The notes beneath the pieces are model-generated. The model worked only from the letters and a program-made list of their open reading frames with translations, was not told the origin of the DNA and made no database searches. This document shows positions 16,722 through 24,612 of a stretch of DNA of 64,000 nucleotides, one piece after another. The position numbers and the translations under genes are program-made. This stretch comes from Leucobacter aridicollis (lineage in GTDB: Bacteria > Actinomycetota > Actinomycetes > Actinomycetales > Microbacteriaceae). Where the stretch lies: NCBI RefSeq assembly GCF_013409595.1, contig NZ_JACCBD010000001.1, positions 2,542,001 through 2,606,000 on the forward strand, in the 5' to 3' direction. How positions within the stretch are numbered: position 1 is the first letter of the stretch; the number at the start of each line of letters is the position of its first letter.

Positions 16722-18140
16722 TTACGCCGCCTCGCTTCGGTACGTTTCGAGGAGCCGCAGCCATACCTCGCTGATCGTCGGGTATGCCGGCACCGCGTGC
16801 CACAGCCGGTCCATCGGAACCTCCCCCACAATCGCGATCGTCGCCGCGTGCACAAGGTCCGCGACGTCCTGCCCGACGAACGTCGCGCCAACGATCACGC
16901 CGCGCGCGTGGTCGATCACGAGCTTGGCCCGGCCAACGTAGCCGTCCGCGTGGAGCTTCGCCCCGGCAACCTGGCCCATGTCGTACTCGACCGTTCTGAA
17001 CTCGAGGTCGGCCTCGCGCGCCTGCGCCTCGGTGAGCCCAACCGCGGCAACCTCCGGGTCCGAGAACACCACCCGCGGCACGGCAACGTGATCCGCCGAC
17101 GCCGCATGGGCTTCCCACGCGCCATCGTGCACCTGTCCGCCAGCGAGCCGCGCGGCGATGGCCTGACCGGCCGCGCGCGCCTGATATTTGCCCTGGTGCG
17201 TGAGCAGCGCGCGGCCGTTCACGTCCCCGACGGCGTAGAGCCAGTCGGTGCCAGCAACGAGCATGGTGTCGTCGACCGTCAGCGTGTCGTCGAGGCCAAC
17301 GGTCTCGAGGCCGAGGCCCGAGGTCGCCGGGCGGCGTCCGGTCGAGACGAGGAGCTCGGCGGCCCGCACGGTCGCGCCACCGGCGAGCTCAACCGAGACG
17401 TTGCCGTCGGCGCCTCGGTCAACGCGCACGGGGTCGTCACCAATCCGAACGTCAACGCCCTCGGCGGCGAGCGCGGAGGCAAGCATCGCGCCAACGAACG
17501 GCTCTTCACGCCCGAGCAGCGCGCCGCGCGAGAGCAGCGTCACGCTGGTTCCGAGCGCGGCGAATGCGAATGCCATCTCGGTGCCCGCCACGCCTCCGCC
17601 GAGGATGATGAGGCTCTGCGGCACCTCTTCGGTTGAGGTCGCCTCCCGCGTTCCCCATGCGCGTGCCTCCGCGAGGCCCGGGATATCCGGCAGCGTCGGC
17701 ACCGATCCGGTCGCGAGCGCGACAGCCCTGGCCGATAAGGTGCGCTCCCCGACGCGCACGCGCCCGTCCCCGACGATTTCACCGAACCCCCGAATGAGGT
17801 CAATTCCATCCGCGGCAACCCACTCGACCTGGCCGGAGTCATCCCAATTGCTGGTGAAGGCGTCGCGCCGCGCGAGCACGGCGGCGGCGTCAAGGTCGCC
17901 CGTGACCGCCTCGCGCGCCCCCGGGAGCCGCCCCGCGGCCCGGATGGCGTGGCCGCTGCGCAACAGCGCCTTCGATGGCATGCAGGCCCAGTACGAACAC
18001 TCACCACCGACGAGTTCAGCTTCGATGATCGCGACACGCAGGTTGGGGCCGACCGCGTAGTCGGCGACGTTCTCGCCGACCGGACCGGCGCCGATGACAA
18101 TGAGGTCATAGTCGGTTGAGGTGGGTGCTGCGGTATCCAT
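16722..18140 (-). CDS. FAD-dependent pyridine nucleotide-disulfide oxidoreductase (472 aa)
   Basis: This is a class I flavin disulfide reductase of the lipoamide dehydrogenase/mercuric reductase family. The FAD site is IVIGAGPVG (about residues 14-22), the redox pair is Cys-x4-Cys in GGECSYWACMPSK, and the NAD(P) site is ILGGGVAG. The C-terminal GDVNG precedes the dimer domain, with the catalytic HAVPAYPTISE. It has neither the N-terminal heavy-metal domain nor the C-terminal Cys pair of MerA, so mercury reduction is not supported. The start ATG 18140 has AAAGGGGA before it. It sits between csoR and the copA operon and is separated from the latter by a terminator; a role in thiol/metal redox stress is inference. 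Confidence 0.88.
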   Translation of the reverse strand: MDTAAPTSTDYDLIVIGAGPVGENVADYAVGPNLRVAIIEAELVGGECSYWACMPSKALLRSGHAIRAAGRLPGAREAVTGDLDAAAVLARRDAFTSNWDDSGQVEWVAADGIDLIRGFGEIVGDGRVRVGERTLSARAVALATGSVPTLPDIPGLAEARAWGTREATSTEEVPQSLIILGGGVAGTEMAFAFAALGTSVTLLSRGALLGREEPFVGAMLASALAAEGVDVRIGDDPVRVDRGADGNVSVELAGGATVRAAELLVSTGRRPATSGLGLETVGLDDTLTVDDTMLVAGTDWLYAVGDVNGRALLTHQGKYQARAAGQAIAARLAGGQVHDGAWEAHAASADHVAVPRVVFSDPEVAAVGLTEAQAREADLEFRTVEYDMGQVAGAKLHADGYVGRAKLVIDHARGVIVGATFVGQDVADLVHAATIAIVGEVPMDRLWHAVPAYPTISEVWLRLLETYRSEAA

Positions 18141-18215
18141 GCGGGTCCCCTTTCCCGTAGTCGCGAACCGGCTGCTCGCCGGAAGGTGTCCGCCATTCTT
18201 TCGCACGACACGCAA

Positions 18216-18241
18216 AAGGGCCTGTGTTTCCACAGGCCCTT
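18216..18241 (-). terminator. Rho-independent terminator after the copper operon
   Basis: An 11-bp perfect stem with a 4-base loop, followed on the minus strand by TTTT, lies 24 bases after the YHS gene stop and before the oxidoreductase start. Confidence 0.85.
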
Positions 18242-18264
18242 CTCAGGCGATCCGGGAGTGACCG

Positions 18265-18543
18265 TTACGCCATGTTCGCCGCGTACTTCGCGGGGTCAGC
18301 ATCGAACGCTGGGCCGCAGCCGGCGCAGCAGAAGAAGTAGCGCTCGCCCTCGAAGTCGCGGTAGAGCCCTGCTTCGACGGCTTTCGCCTTGTTCACCGGG
18401 CTGCCGACCATCACGGGGCAGGTCGTCATCTCTGCGTCGGCGGCGCTCCCGCCGAGCAGGTCGGTGCGCCCCTCGGCCGCAACCGCGGTCGCCTTCGCGC
18501 CGCCGCCGCAGCAGCTCGCTGTCGGGAGTGTCTGTTCGGTCAT
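18265..18543 (-). CDS. YHS-domain metal-binding protein (92 aa)
   Basis: The YHS domain occupies about residues 38-88: the CPVM motif has Cys42, the aromatic core is YRDFEGERYFFCC, and further cysteines are Cys72, Cys73 and Cys76. YHS domains occur in heavy-metal ATPases and other metal proteins, where the cysteines bind metal. An extra Cys11-Cys12-Gly-Gly-Gly lies at the N-terminus. It is the last gene of the copZ-copA operon (54 bases after copA) and ends before a terminator; it is probably a cytoplasmic copper-handling accessory. Confidence 0.85.
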   Translation of the reverse strand: MTEQTLPTASCCGGGAKATAVAAEGRTDLLGGSAADAEMTTCPVMVGSPVNKAKAVEAGLYRDFEGERYFFCCAGCGPAFDADPAKYAANMA

Positions 18544-18596
18544 GAGGTGTCCTTTCGAGACGTCGTTCGGTTCAGGTAGTTCGTGCGGGTGTGCCG

Positions 18597-20864
18597 CTAG
18601 ACGGCGGTGCTCTTGAAGCCGCGCAGGCGCAGGCTGTTGCCGACCACGAAGACGCTCGAAAGCGCCATCGCCGCACCGGCGAGCATCGGGTTCAGCATGC
18701 CGAGCGCCGCGACGGGGATCGCTGCGACGTTGTAGGCGAACGCCCAGAAGAGGTTCGTCTTAATTGTGCTGAGCGTCTTCCGTGAGAGACGGATCGCGTC
18801 GACCGCGCTGCGCAGGTCGCCTCGCACCAGGGTGATGTCGGAGGCCTCGATCGCGACGTCCGCGCCCGTGCCCATTGCGAGACCAAGGTCGGCCTGCGCG
18901 AGCGCGGGAGCGTCGTTCACGCCGTCGCCAATCATCGCGACGACCTTCCCCTCGCGCTGCAGCCGCTGCACAACGTCGACCTTGTCCTTGGGCAGCACCT
19001 CGGCGATGACCTCATCGATCCCGACCTCGGCGGCGATGTGCCGAGCGACGGCCTCGTTGTCGCCGGTGAGCAGCACGGGCGACAGGCCCAGCGCCTTCAG
19101 CTGGCGAATCGCTTCGACGCTCGTGTCCTTCACGGTGTCGGCGACGATCAGGATCCCTCGCGCCTGGCCATCCCAGCCCACGGCGACGACGGTCTTGCCT
19201 TCGCCCTCGGCGCGCGCCTTCGTGGCGGCGAGCTCGCCGCTCAGCTGGAGCGACCATTCAGCGAGGAGCGAGTCGCGCCCGACGAGCACGGCGTGCCCAT
19301 CGACGACGCCCTGCACGCCCTTGCCCTCGATGTTCGCGAAGCCCTCAACGATGGGCAGCGTACCGACCTCCTGCGTCGCCCCCTTTGCGATCGCTTGCGC
19401 AATCGGGTGCTCCGAGGCATCCTCGAGCGCCCCCGCGAGCCGCAAGAGCTCCGCACGGTCGACCCCGGGCTCGGTCGCAACGTCGACGAGCGTCATCTTG
19501 CCGGTCGTGACGGTGCCCGTCTTATCGAGGACGACAGTGTCGACCTTGCGGGTGGACTCGAGTACCTCGGGACCCTTGATGAGCACGCCCATCTGGGCGC
19601 CACGGCCCGTGCCGACGAGCAGCGCGGTCGGAGTTGCGAGCCCGAGCGCGCAGGGGCAGGCGATGACGAGCACGGCGACGGCTGCGGTGAACGCGGCCGA
19701 GACCGGGAAGCCGGCGCCGAGCCAGCCACCGAGCGTGACGGCTGCGACGACGATCACGATCGGCACGAAGACGCCCGAGATCCTGTCAGCGAGCCGCTGC
19801 ACCTCGGCCTTGCCCGTCTGCGCGTCTTCAACGAGCTGCGCCATCTGCGCGAGCTGCGTGTCCGACCCGATCCGCGTCGCGCGCACGACAAGTCGCCCGC
19901 CAACGTTGGTGGTCGCGCCGGTGACGGTGTCGTCCTCGGCGACCTCAACGGGGACGGCCTCGCCGGTGAGCATGGACGCATCGACGGCCGAGGTCCCCGA
20001 GACGACCGTGCCATCCGTCGCGATCTTCTCCCCGGGGCGCACGATGAACTCGTCGCCAACGCGCAGGTCTTCGACAGGGATCTGAGTCTCGACACCGCCG
20101 CGCAGCACCGCGACCTCCTTTGCGCCGAGTTCAAGCAGGGCGCGAAGGGCTGCTCCAGCCTGCTTCTTCGAGCGCTTCTCGAAGTAGCGGCCCGCGAGAA
20201 TGAACATGGTGACGCCGGCGCCGACCTCGAGGTAAATGTTCGCCGCGCCGTCCGACGGGGCGAGCGTGAACTCGAACGGGTGTGTCATCCCTGGAACGCC
20301 TGCGGTGCCGAAGAACAGCGCGTACAGCGACCAGAGGAACGCGGCCGACGTGCCCATCGAGATGAGGGTGTCCATCGTCGCGGCGCCGTGCTTAAGATTC
20401 ACCCAGGCTGCCTTGTGGAACGGCCAGGCCCCCCACACGATCACGGGAGCTGCGAGCGCGAGCGATGCCCACTGCCAGTAGGTGAACTGGAGCGCCGGGA
20501 TCATCGCCATCGCGATCACCGGAACGGTGAGCACGATCGAACCGGTCAGGCGGTGGCGCAGCGACGTCAGCTCGGCGTCTTCCTCACCTCCCCCGTTACC
20601 CGTCGCCGTGTCGCCCTTGGCGCTCTTGGGCTGCGGCATCACCGCCGTGTAGCCGGTCTTTTCGACCTCCGCGATGAGCAGCTCCGGATCGTACCCTTCA
20701 GGAACGGTGACCTTCGCTTTCTCGGTCGCATAGTTGACGGTCGCGACGACGCCGTCGAGCTTGTTGAGTTTCTTCTCGATGCGGTTCGCACACGATGCGC
20801 ACGTCATGCCGCCGATCTCGAGTTCGACACCGGAGTGTGCACTGGGGAGCGCGGATGTACTCAT
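18597..20864 (-). CDS. copA: Copper-exporting P1B-type ATPase CopA (755 aa)
   Basis: One N-terminal heavy-metal domain has GMTCASC (19-25). The membrane and catalytic core follows: actuator TGEA (300-303), metal-transport motif CPC (403-405, P1B-1 class, Cu+ specific), phosphorylation DKTGT (Asp447), the SEHP nucleotide motif (484-487), TGDN, and GDGVNDAPA. It pumps Cu(I) out of the cytoplasm using ATP. The start ATG 20864 has GAAGGAA about 6 bases upstream; another in-frame ATG at 20876 with AGGTGAG is possible. It is downstream of copZ and the small membrane protein, under the CsoR-box promoter at 21344-21373. Confidence 0.93.
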   Translation of the reverse strand: MSTSALPSAHSGVELEIGGMTCASCANRIEKKLNKLDGVVATVNYATEKAKVTVPEGYDPELLIAEVEKTGYTAVMPQPKSAKGDTATGNGGGEEDAELTSLRHRLTGSIVLTVPVIAMAMIPALQFTYWQWASLALAAPVIVWGAWPFHKAAWVNLKHGAATMDTLISMGTSAAFLWSLYALFFGTAGVPGMTHPFEFTLAPSDGAANIYLEVGAGVTMFILAGRYFEKRSKKQAGAALRALLELGAKEVAVLRGGVETQIPVEDLRVGDEFIVRPGEKIATDGTVVSGTSAVDASMLTGEAVPVEVAEDDTVTGATTNVGGRLVVRATRIGSDTQLAQMAQLVEDAQTGKAEVQRLADRISGVFVPIVIVVAAVTLGGWLGAGFPVSAAFTAAVAVLVIACPCALGLATPTALLVGTGRGAQMGVLIKGPEVLESTRKVDTVVLDKTGTVTTGKMTLVDVATEPGVDRAELLRLAGALEDASEHPIAQAIAKGATQEVGTLPIVEGFANIEGKGVQGVVDGHAVLVGRDSLLAEWSLQLSGELAATKARAEGEGKTVVAVGWDGQARGILIVADTVKDTSVEAIRQLKALGLSPVLLTGDNEAVARHIAAEVGIDEVIAEVLPKDKVDVVQRLQREGKVVAMIGDGVNDAPALAQADLGLAMGTGADVAIEASDITLVRGDLRSAVDAIRLSRKTLSTIKTNLFWAFAYNVAAIPVAALGMLNPMLAGAAMALSSVFVVGNSLRLRGFKSTAV

Positions 20865-20888
20865 TTCGAATTCCTTCATTCTCACCTG

Positions 20889-20913
20889 CACCCGCTGAGC
20901 GTGTCAGCGGGTG
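20889..20913 (-). promoter_or_regulatory. Hairpin between the 53-aa gene and copA
   Basis: A perfect 10-bp stem (20889-20898 with 20904-20913) encloses a 5-base loop in the 56-base gap. There is no T tract. It could tune copA expression relative to copZ by processing or partial termination. Confidence 0.55.
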
Positions 20914-20920
20914 GCATTGG

Positions 20921-21082
20921 CTAGTTCTCGTCCGCGGTCTGCTCGGGATCGTGCGCTTCGCCGCTTGCGACCCAGTCCGCAACGAAGCTCGCTGGGACGA
21001 TCACGCTGGCGAGCCCGTACGCGGCACCGAAGGCCACGACCAGGCCGGCGCCGTAGAGCGCGAGGCGTGCTGCTGGCTTCAT
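20921..21082 (-). CDS. Small membrane protein of the copper operon (53 aa)
   Basis: The ATG at 21082 overlaps the copZ stop (ATGA, 4 bases) and the frame ends with TAG at 20921. The protein starts MKPAARLALYGAGLVVAFG, has one predicted transmembrane helix (about residues 7-30), and ends in a short acidic tail (DPEQTADEN). It has no cysteine or histidine cluster; only one His is present. Its position between copper chaperone and copper pump suggests a membrane accessory, perhaps a shortened form of longer actinobacterial copper-operon membrane proteins (inference). No function is recognised. The coupling to copZ supports it being real. Confidence 0.75.
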   Translation of the reverse strand: MKPAARLALYGAGLVVAFGAAYGLASVIVPASFVADWVASGEAHDPEQTADEN

Positions 21083-21291
21083 GAGGAGCGCACCGCCGAG
21101 TACCCAGCTTCTTCGACAGCGGCAAGCACCGCCGCGTCGTCAAGTGCGCCCGCTGCGGACACGGCAAGCTTGCCGGTCACTGCGCTCACCTCGATGCCGG
21201 TGACGCCGGCAATCTGTTCGACTTCCTCGCGGATCGACATCTCACAGTGGGAGCACGTCATTCCGGTGACCTGATACTCGGTTGTAGCCAT
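21079..21291 (-). CDS. copZ: Copper chaperone CopZ, HMA domain (70 aa)
   Basis: A single heavy-metal-associated domain (ferredoxin-like fold) has the Cu(I)-binding motif GMTCSHC (Cys13 and Cys16). It ferries Cu(I) to CopA's N-terminal domain. The start ATG 21291 is chosen for the AAGGAGG about 8 bases upstream; an upstream extension would run through the CsoR boxes. It is the first gene of the operon copZ - 53-aa protein - copA - YHS, controlled by two CsoR-like sites immediately upstream. Confidence 0.92.
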   Translation of the reverse strand: MATTEYQVTGMTCSHCEMSIREEVEQIAGVTGIEVSAVTGKLAVSAAGALDDAAVLAAVEEAGYSAVRSS

Positions 21292-21312
21292 AGCTTGTTC
21301 CTCCTTCACCAG

Positions 21313-21331
21313 GATACCCCATGTGGGTATC
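21313..21331. promoter_or_regulatory. CsoR-like operator, promoter-distal site before copZ
   Basis: GATACCC-N5-GGGTATC forms a perfect inverted repeat, the same core and spacing as before csoR. It would lie just downstream of the predicted transcription start. Confidence 0.8.
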
Positions 21332-21343
21332 TCCACACCTAGA

Positions 21344-21373
21344 ACCATATACCCCCCTAGGGTATCTTTGCAA
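21344..21373 (-). promoter_or_regulatory. copZ promoter with embedded CsoR site
   Basis: On the minus strand, -35 TTGCAA (21368-21373) and -10 TATGGT (21344-21349) are 18 bases apart. A second CsoR-like dyad, ATACCC-N5-GGGTAT (21349-21365), fills the spacer, the usual position for copper-relieved repression. Confidence 0.75.
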
Positions 21374-21453
21374 GCGCGTTCTTTGAGATTTCTCCGCCCG
21401 AAAGTTACGGCCCGTCATCGCGGAGGCGAACGCCAACTTGCCGAGACTTGAAG

Positions 21454-21491
21454 GTTGTCAATACAACTGGCGATCCGCTTGTATGGACAAC
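21454..21491. promoter_or_regulatory. Two TTGT-N4-ACAA dyads over a promoter
   Basis: GTTGT-N4-ACAAC (21454-21467) and TTGT-N4-ACAA (21479-21490) are 24 bases apart centre to centre, and together form a larger imperfect inverted repeat. They coincide with a possible promoter, TTGTCA (21455-21460), 18 bases, TTGTAT (21479-21484), for the phosphatase at 21559. A dimeric repressor binding twice is the simplest reading. Confidence 0.5.
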
Positions 21492-21558
21492 TTTCCCGCG
21501 GAAAACTCAGTCTCCGGGACGCTAGCCAGCGCACCCATCCGACTTCCAGGAGACTGAC

Positions 21559-23637
21559 TTGAAGCACACTCACATCACCGCAGCGGCGGCCGCGCTCCTC
21601 CTCGGGGCGACCGGCATCGCGACGGCGGCGTCCCCAGCTCTCGCCGAGGACGCCGTTCAAGCGACGGCAAAGACCCCCAAGACGCTCGTCATCGGCGTCG
21701 ACGGCGCCTCCTTCGACATCATGGCCGACAGCACCACCCCGACAGTGAGCGCCCTGCGCGCTGGCGGGCTCAGCGCTACGAGCAATCTCGCTGGCGCCCC
21801 CATGTCGCCGACGGTGTCGGGTCCCGGGTGGTCGACGATCGCGACGGGTGTCTGGGCACCCAAGCACGGCGTCGTTGACAACAACTTCACGAGCCCGAAC
21901 TACGGCGCGTTCCCCGACTACCTCACGCGCATCGAGCAGCACCTCCCCGACAGGAACACCACGGTTGTCGGCACGTGGGGCCCCATCTCGACGACGATCT
22001 TCGGGGCGGCAGTCGACAGCCGCAGCAGGTTCGGCAACGACACGCTCACCACGCAGGCCGTAGTGTCGTCGCTCTCGGCGCCAGCCACCGACGACGTCTT
22101 CGTGCATCTCGACGAGGTCGACGGCGCGGGCCATAGCTCCGGTTCGAGCTCTGAGGCGTACCGTAAGGCGCTGCAGAAGGCGGACGGCCAGATCGGCGAG
22201 ATGGTGAATGCGATCAAGCAGCGCCCGACGTACGGCTCCGAGGACTGGCTCGTCGTTGTCACGTCCGACCACGGCCACACCCCGACCGGCGGGCACGGTG
22301 GCTCAACGAAGCTCGAGCGCAAGACCTTTGTCGCCGCGAACGGTTCGCTGTTTGCCCCCGGCACCGTCCGCCACGACGTCAAGGTCACTGACATCGCCCC
22401 GACGGTGCTCTCGCACGTCGGTATCGCGAACGACCCGGCCTGGGACCTCGACGGCTCCGTCGTGAACGAACTCGTTCCCGACGACTTCGACACACTGCGC
22501 CCCCAGCTGCAGCCCGCTGTGCAGGAGAAGGGCCCGGCCGACCTCCTCGGCTGGACCGCTGCGACCCCCGAGGGGTGGAGCGTCGACAACTCGAAGATGC
22601 CCTCCGGCGGCGCCCCGGAGTTCAGCGGCTGGACGTTCATGACCGACGACTTCTTCTCGAACGTCGAACTCGGCCAGCTCCGCGAGAACAACGTCTACTC
22701 GCGCGACGTGTTCGCTGTCGCGGACTCAGATGAGTGGGCCGACGTAAGCCCCCGCGGTGGCAACATGTTCGATTCGACGCTGAAGAGCCCCGCCTACGAG
22801 CTCAACGGCGCGGCCGAGCTCGACATCTCGTTCGTGTCCGATTACGCGGTCGACGGCCCGCAGAAGGCCATCGTCAGGGTCGTGTTTGATGAGGCCTCGG
22901 GCATCGCCCCGCACACGCTCGTGACCTACCCCGGCGACGGCACCCGTCTCAACCCTGTCAACCAGGTGGAGCGCTTCACGCTGGAGCTGCCGCGGTCGGA
23001 GACCGGCGACCTTCCGAAGACCGCGAGCCTGCACTTCGAGTACGGCGGCAACAACTCCGCGTTCTGGGCTATCGACCAGGTGCGCGTCAGCCAGGGCGAG
23101 GCGCCCGCGGTGCCCGCGGAGCTGAGCCTCTCGGCCGCGACCGTCGAGGCGGGCAAGCCCGTCACAGCGTCGGGCACCGGATTCGCGCCAGAGGAGGTCG
23201 TCGCGTTCGAGCTGCGCTCCGAGCCACAGGATCTCGGCACTGCGACGGCTGACGCCGCCGGTGCGCTCTCGCAGGAGCTCACGATTCCTGCCGCGACCCC
23301 CGCCGGCGAGCACACTGTCGTCGCAATTCGCGCGGACGGCACCGAGCTCGGCCAGCCGGTCACGGTGACCGCGGCGCCGACCGAGGAGAAGCCGGAGCCA
23401 GAGACTCCCGGGACGAAGCCTGGCACCGGCACGGAAACCCCCGGCACCAAGCCCGGCACCAACGCTGGTACCGGCGCTGGCACCGACCCAGCAGGTGGCG
23501 CTCCCGGCAGCGGCGGCGAGGGAGACGGCCTCGCCGCGACCGGCGGCACGGTCGCAGGACTCGCGCTGGGCGCGGCCGCAATCGCCGGCGCGGGCGCGTA
23601 CCTCGTCATCCGCAGCCGCAGGCGTCTCGCCGCGTAG
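21559..23637 (+). CDS. Secreted alkaline-phosphatase-superfamily enzyme with LAxTG anchor (692 aa)
   Basis: The signal peptide ends near SPALAED (residue 30). The catalytic domain (about 40-310) resembles type I phosphodiesterase/nucleotide pyrophosphatase: metal Asp48 in IGVDGAS, a Ser/Thr nucleophile region PGWSTIATG, LDEVDGAGH, and TSDHGHTPTGGHGG. A middle beta-rich region (about 330-505) and an Ig-like domain (about 515-590) precede a Pro/Thr/Gly spacer with repeated PGTKPGT. The anchor LAATG (658-662), a helix and RSRRRLAA complete a class E sortase-type signal. The start is TTG 21559 with AGGAGA upstream. Two dyads lie over its promoter. It probably hydrolyses phosphate esters or diesters at the cell wall; substrate unknown. 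Confidence 0.87.
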   Translation: MKHTHITAAAAALLLGATGIATAASPALAEDAVQATAKTPKTLVIGVDGASFDIMADSTTPTVSALRAGGLSATSNLAGAPMSPTVSGPGWSTIATGVWAPKHGVVDNNFTSPNYGAFPDYLTRIEQHLPDRNTTVVGTWGPISTTIFGAAVDSRSRFGNDTLTTQAVVSSLSAPATDDVFVHLDEVDGAGHSSGSSSEAYRKALQKADGQIGEMVNAIKQRPTYGSEDWLVVVTSDHGHTPTGGHGGSTKLERKTFVAANGSLFAPGTVRHDVKVTDIAPTVLSHVGIANDPAWDLDGSVVNELVPDDFDTLRPQLQPAVQEKGPADLLGWTAATPEGWSVDNSKMPSGGAPEFSGWTFMTDDFFSNVELGQLRENNVYSRDVFAVADSDEWADVSPRGGNMFDSTLKSPAYELNGAAELDISFVSDYAVDGPQKAIVRVVFDEASGIAPHTLVTYPGDGTRLNPVNQVERFTLELPRSETGDLPKTASLHFEYGGNNSAFWAIDQVRVSQGEAPAVPAELSLSAATVEAGKPVTASGTGFAPEEVVAFELRSEPQDLGTATADAAGALSQELTIPAATPAGEHTVVAIRADGTELGQPVTVTAAPTEEKPEPETPGTKPGTGTETPGTKPGTNAGTGAGTDPAGGAPGSGGEGDGLAATGGTVAGLALGAAAIAGAGAYLVIRSRRRLAA

Positions 23638-23656
23638 GGCACGGACTACCGCACTC

Positions 23657-23698
23657 GCGGGCCGGTCCTCGATCCTTCAGGATCGTGGGCCGGCCCGC
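23657..23698 (+). terminator. Hairpin after the wall-anchored phosphatase
   Basis: A 9-bp GC stem (23657-23665 with 23690-23698) encloses an inner 6-bp stem (CGATCC/GGATCG with a 4-base loop). It begins 19 bases after the stop codon. No T tract follows. Confidence 0.7.
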
Positions 23699-23861
23699 CT
23701 GTGTCGTGCGGACCAGGCCAAGACTGCGGGGTCGCGCGGCCCGCGCCTCGGCCCACTCGCGGCGACACCCACCCAGCACTCAGTCGCGCCGAGCGCCGGA
23801 GCAGTAGCATGGTTGCGAACGCCGGTTCGACCCAATGGCGGGTCCGACAGAGGAGAGATAG

Positions 23862-24500
23862 TTGGAAATTCGTACCCTTGAGCCTAAAAGAGTGCGCGAA
23901 GCAGCGAAGGTCCTCGCAGAGGCGTTCACGGACGAGCCACTCGTCACCCAGCTCCTCCCCCTCGGCACCCTCCACCGCCAGCGCAAGATCGCCGACTATT
24001 TTGTCTGGAACATGCGCCGCACCGGGCTCCGCACGGTCGACGTCGCACTCGAAGACGACCGTATTGTTGGCGTCGCCCTGTGGCGTGCCCCCGGACACGT
24101 CTCACGCTGGCTCCCCGTGCTCCCCGCCAAGACCGGTGTGCTCCTGCGCGGTGTCGGGCGCCGCGGCCTGCGGGTGCTCGGGGCACACGACGCGGCCTGC
24201 GCAGACAAGCACCCGAGCGAACCGTACTGGCACCTCATCGGCGTCGGCACAGCCCAGGCACACGCTCGCGGCGCCCGGCCCGCGACGGTGCCCGATATCG
24301 AGGCCGCTCTCGTCTCGCACAGGCTCCGCGAGATCGACGACGCAGGATCCCTCGCGTCCTTCGAAGCACGCACCCCGCAGCATGTGAGCCAGTACGAGGC
24401 GCTCGGCTTCTCGCACCAGTGCGAGCTCGCGAGCCCGGCGGTCAGCACGGTCGTGATGTGGCGGTCGCCCCGCGCGAGCCGATCCAGAATCGCCGCGTAG
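23862..24500 (+). CDS. GNAT-family N-acetyltransferase (212 aa)
   Basis: The protein begins with the helix-rich N-terminus typical of this GNAT branch (VREAAKVLAEAFTDEPLV) and has a conserved YWHLIGVG strand before the acetyl-CoA region. The acyl-CoA loop is poorly conserved (AQAHARGARPATVPDIEAAL). The C-terminus has the EALGF motif (YEALGFSHQCE) common in GNATs. The substrate is unknown. The start is TTG 23862 with AGAGGAGAG upstream; a -10-like TAGCAT at 23805-23810 would give a leader of about 45 bases. Confidence 0.8.
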   Translation: MEIRTLEPKRVREAAKVLAEAFTDEPLVTQLLPLGTLHRQRKIADYFVWNMRRTGLRTVDVALEDDRIVGVALWRAPGHVSRWLPVLPAKTGVLLRGVGRRGLRVLGAHDAACADKHPSEPYWHLIGVGTAQAHARGARPATVPDIEAALVSHRLREIDDAGSLASFEARTPQHVSQYEALGFSHQCELASPAVSTVVMWRSPRASRSRIAA

Positions 24501-24612
24501 GCGCAGCGGCGGCCTCCCCCGTACCCACCACACTCCGCCGGAATCGCCGCGCGCAGGTCAGCATCGGCGTGCCCGCCCGGCCCCACCATTTCCGACCCGC
24601 AGGAAGGCGCTC

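Noticed and set aside
16722..18140. Mercuric reductase (merA) assignment for the flavoprotein.
   Set aside because: There is no N-terminal heavy-metal domain and no C-terminal Cys-Cys pair, and no merR, merT or merB gene is nearby; only the general class I disulfide reductase family is supported.
20865..20891. Longer CopA starts (20891 or 20876).
   Set aside because: ATG 20864 has the better-placed GAAGGAA and gives a normal N-terminus; 20876 remains possible but adds only four residues without similarity.
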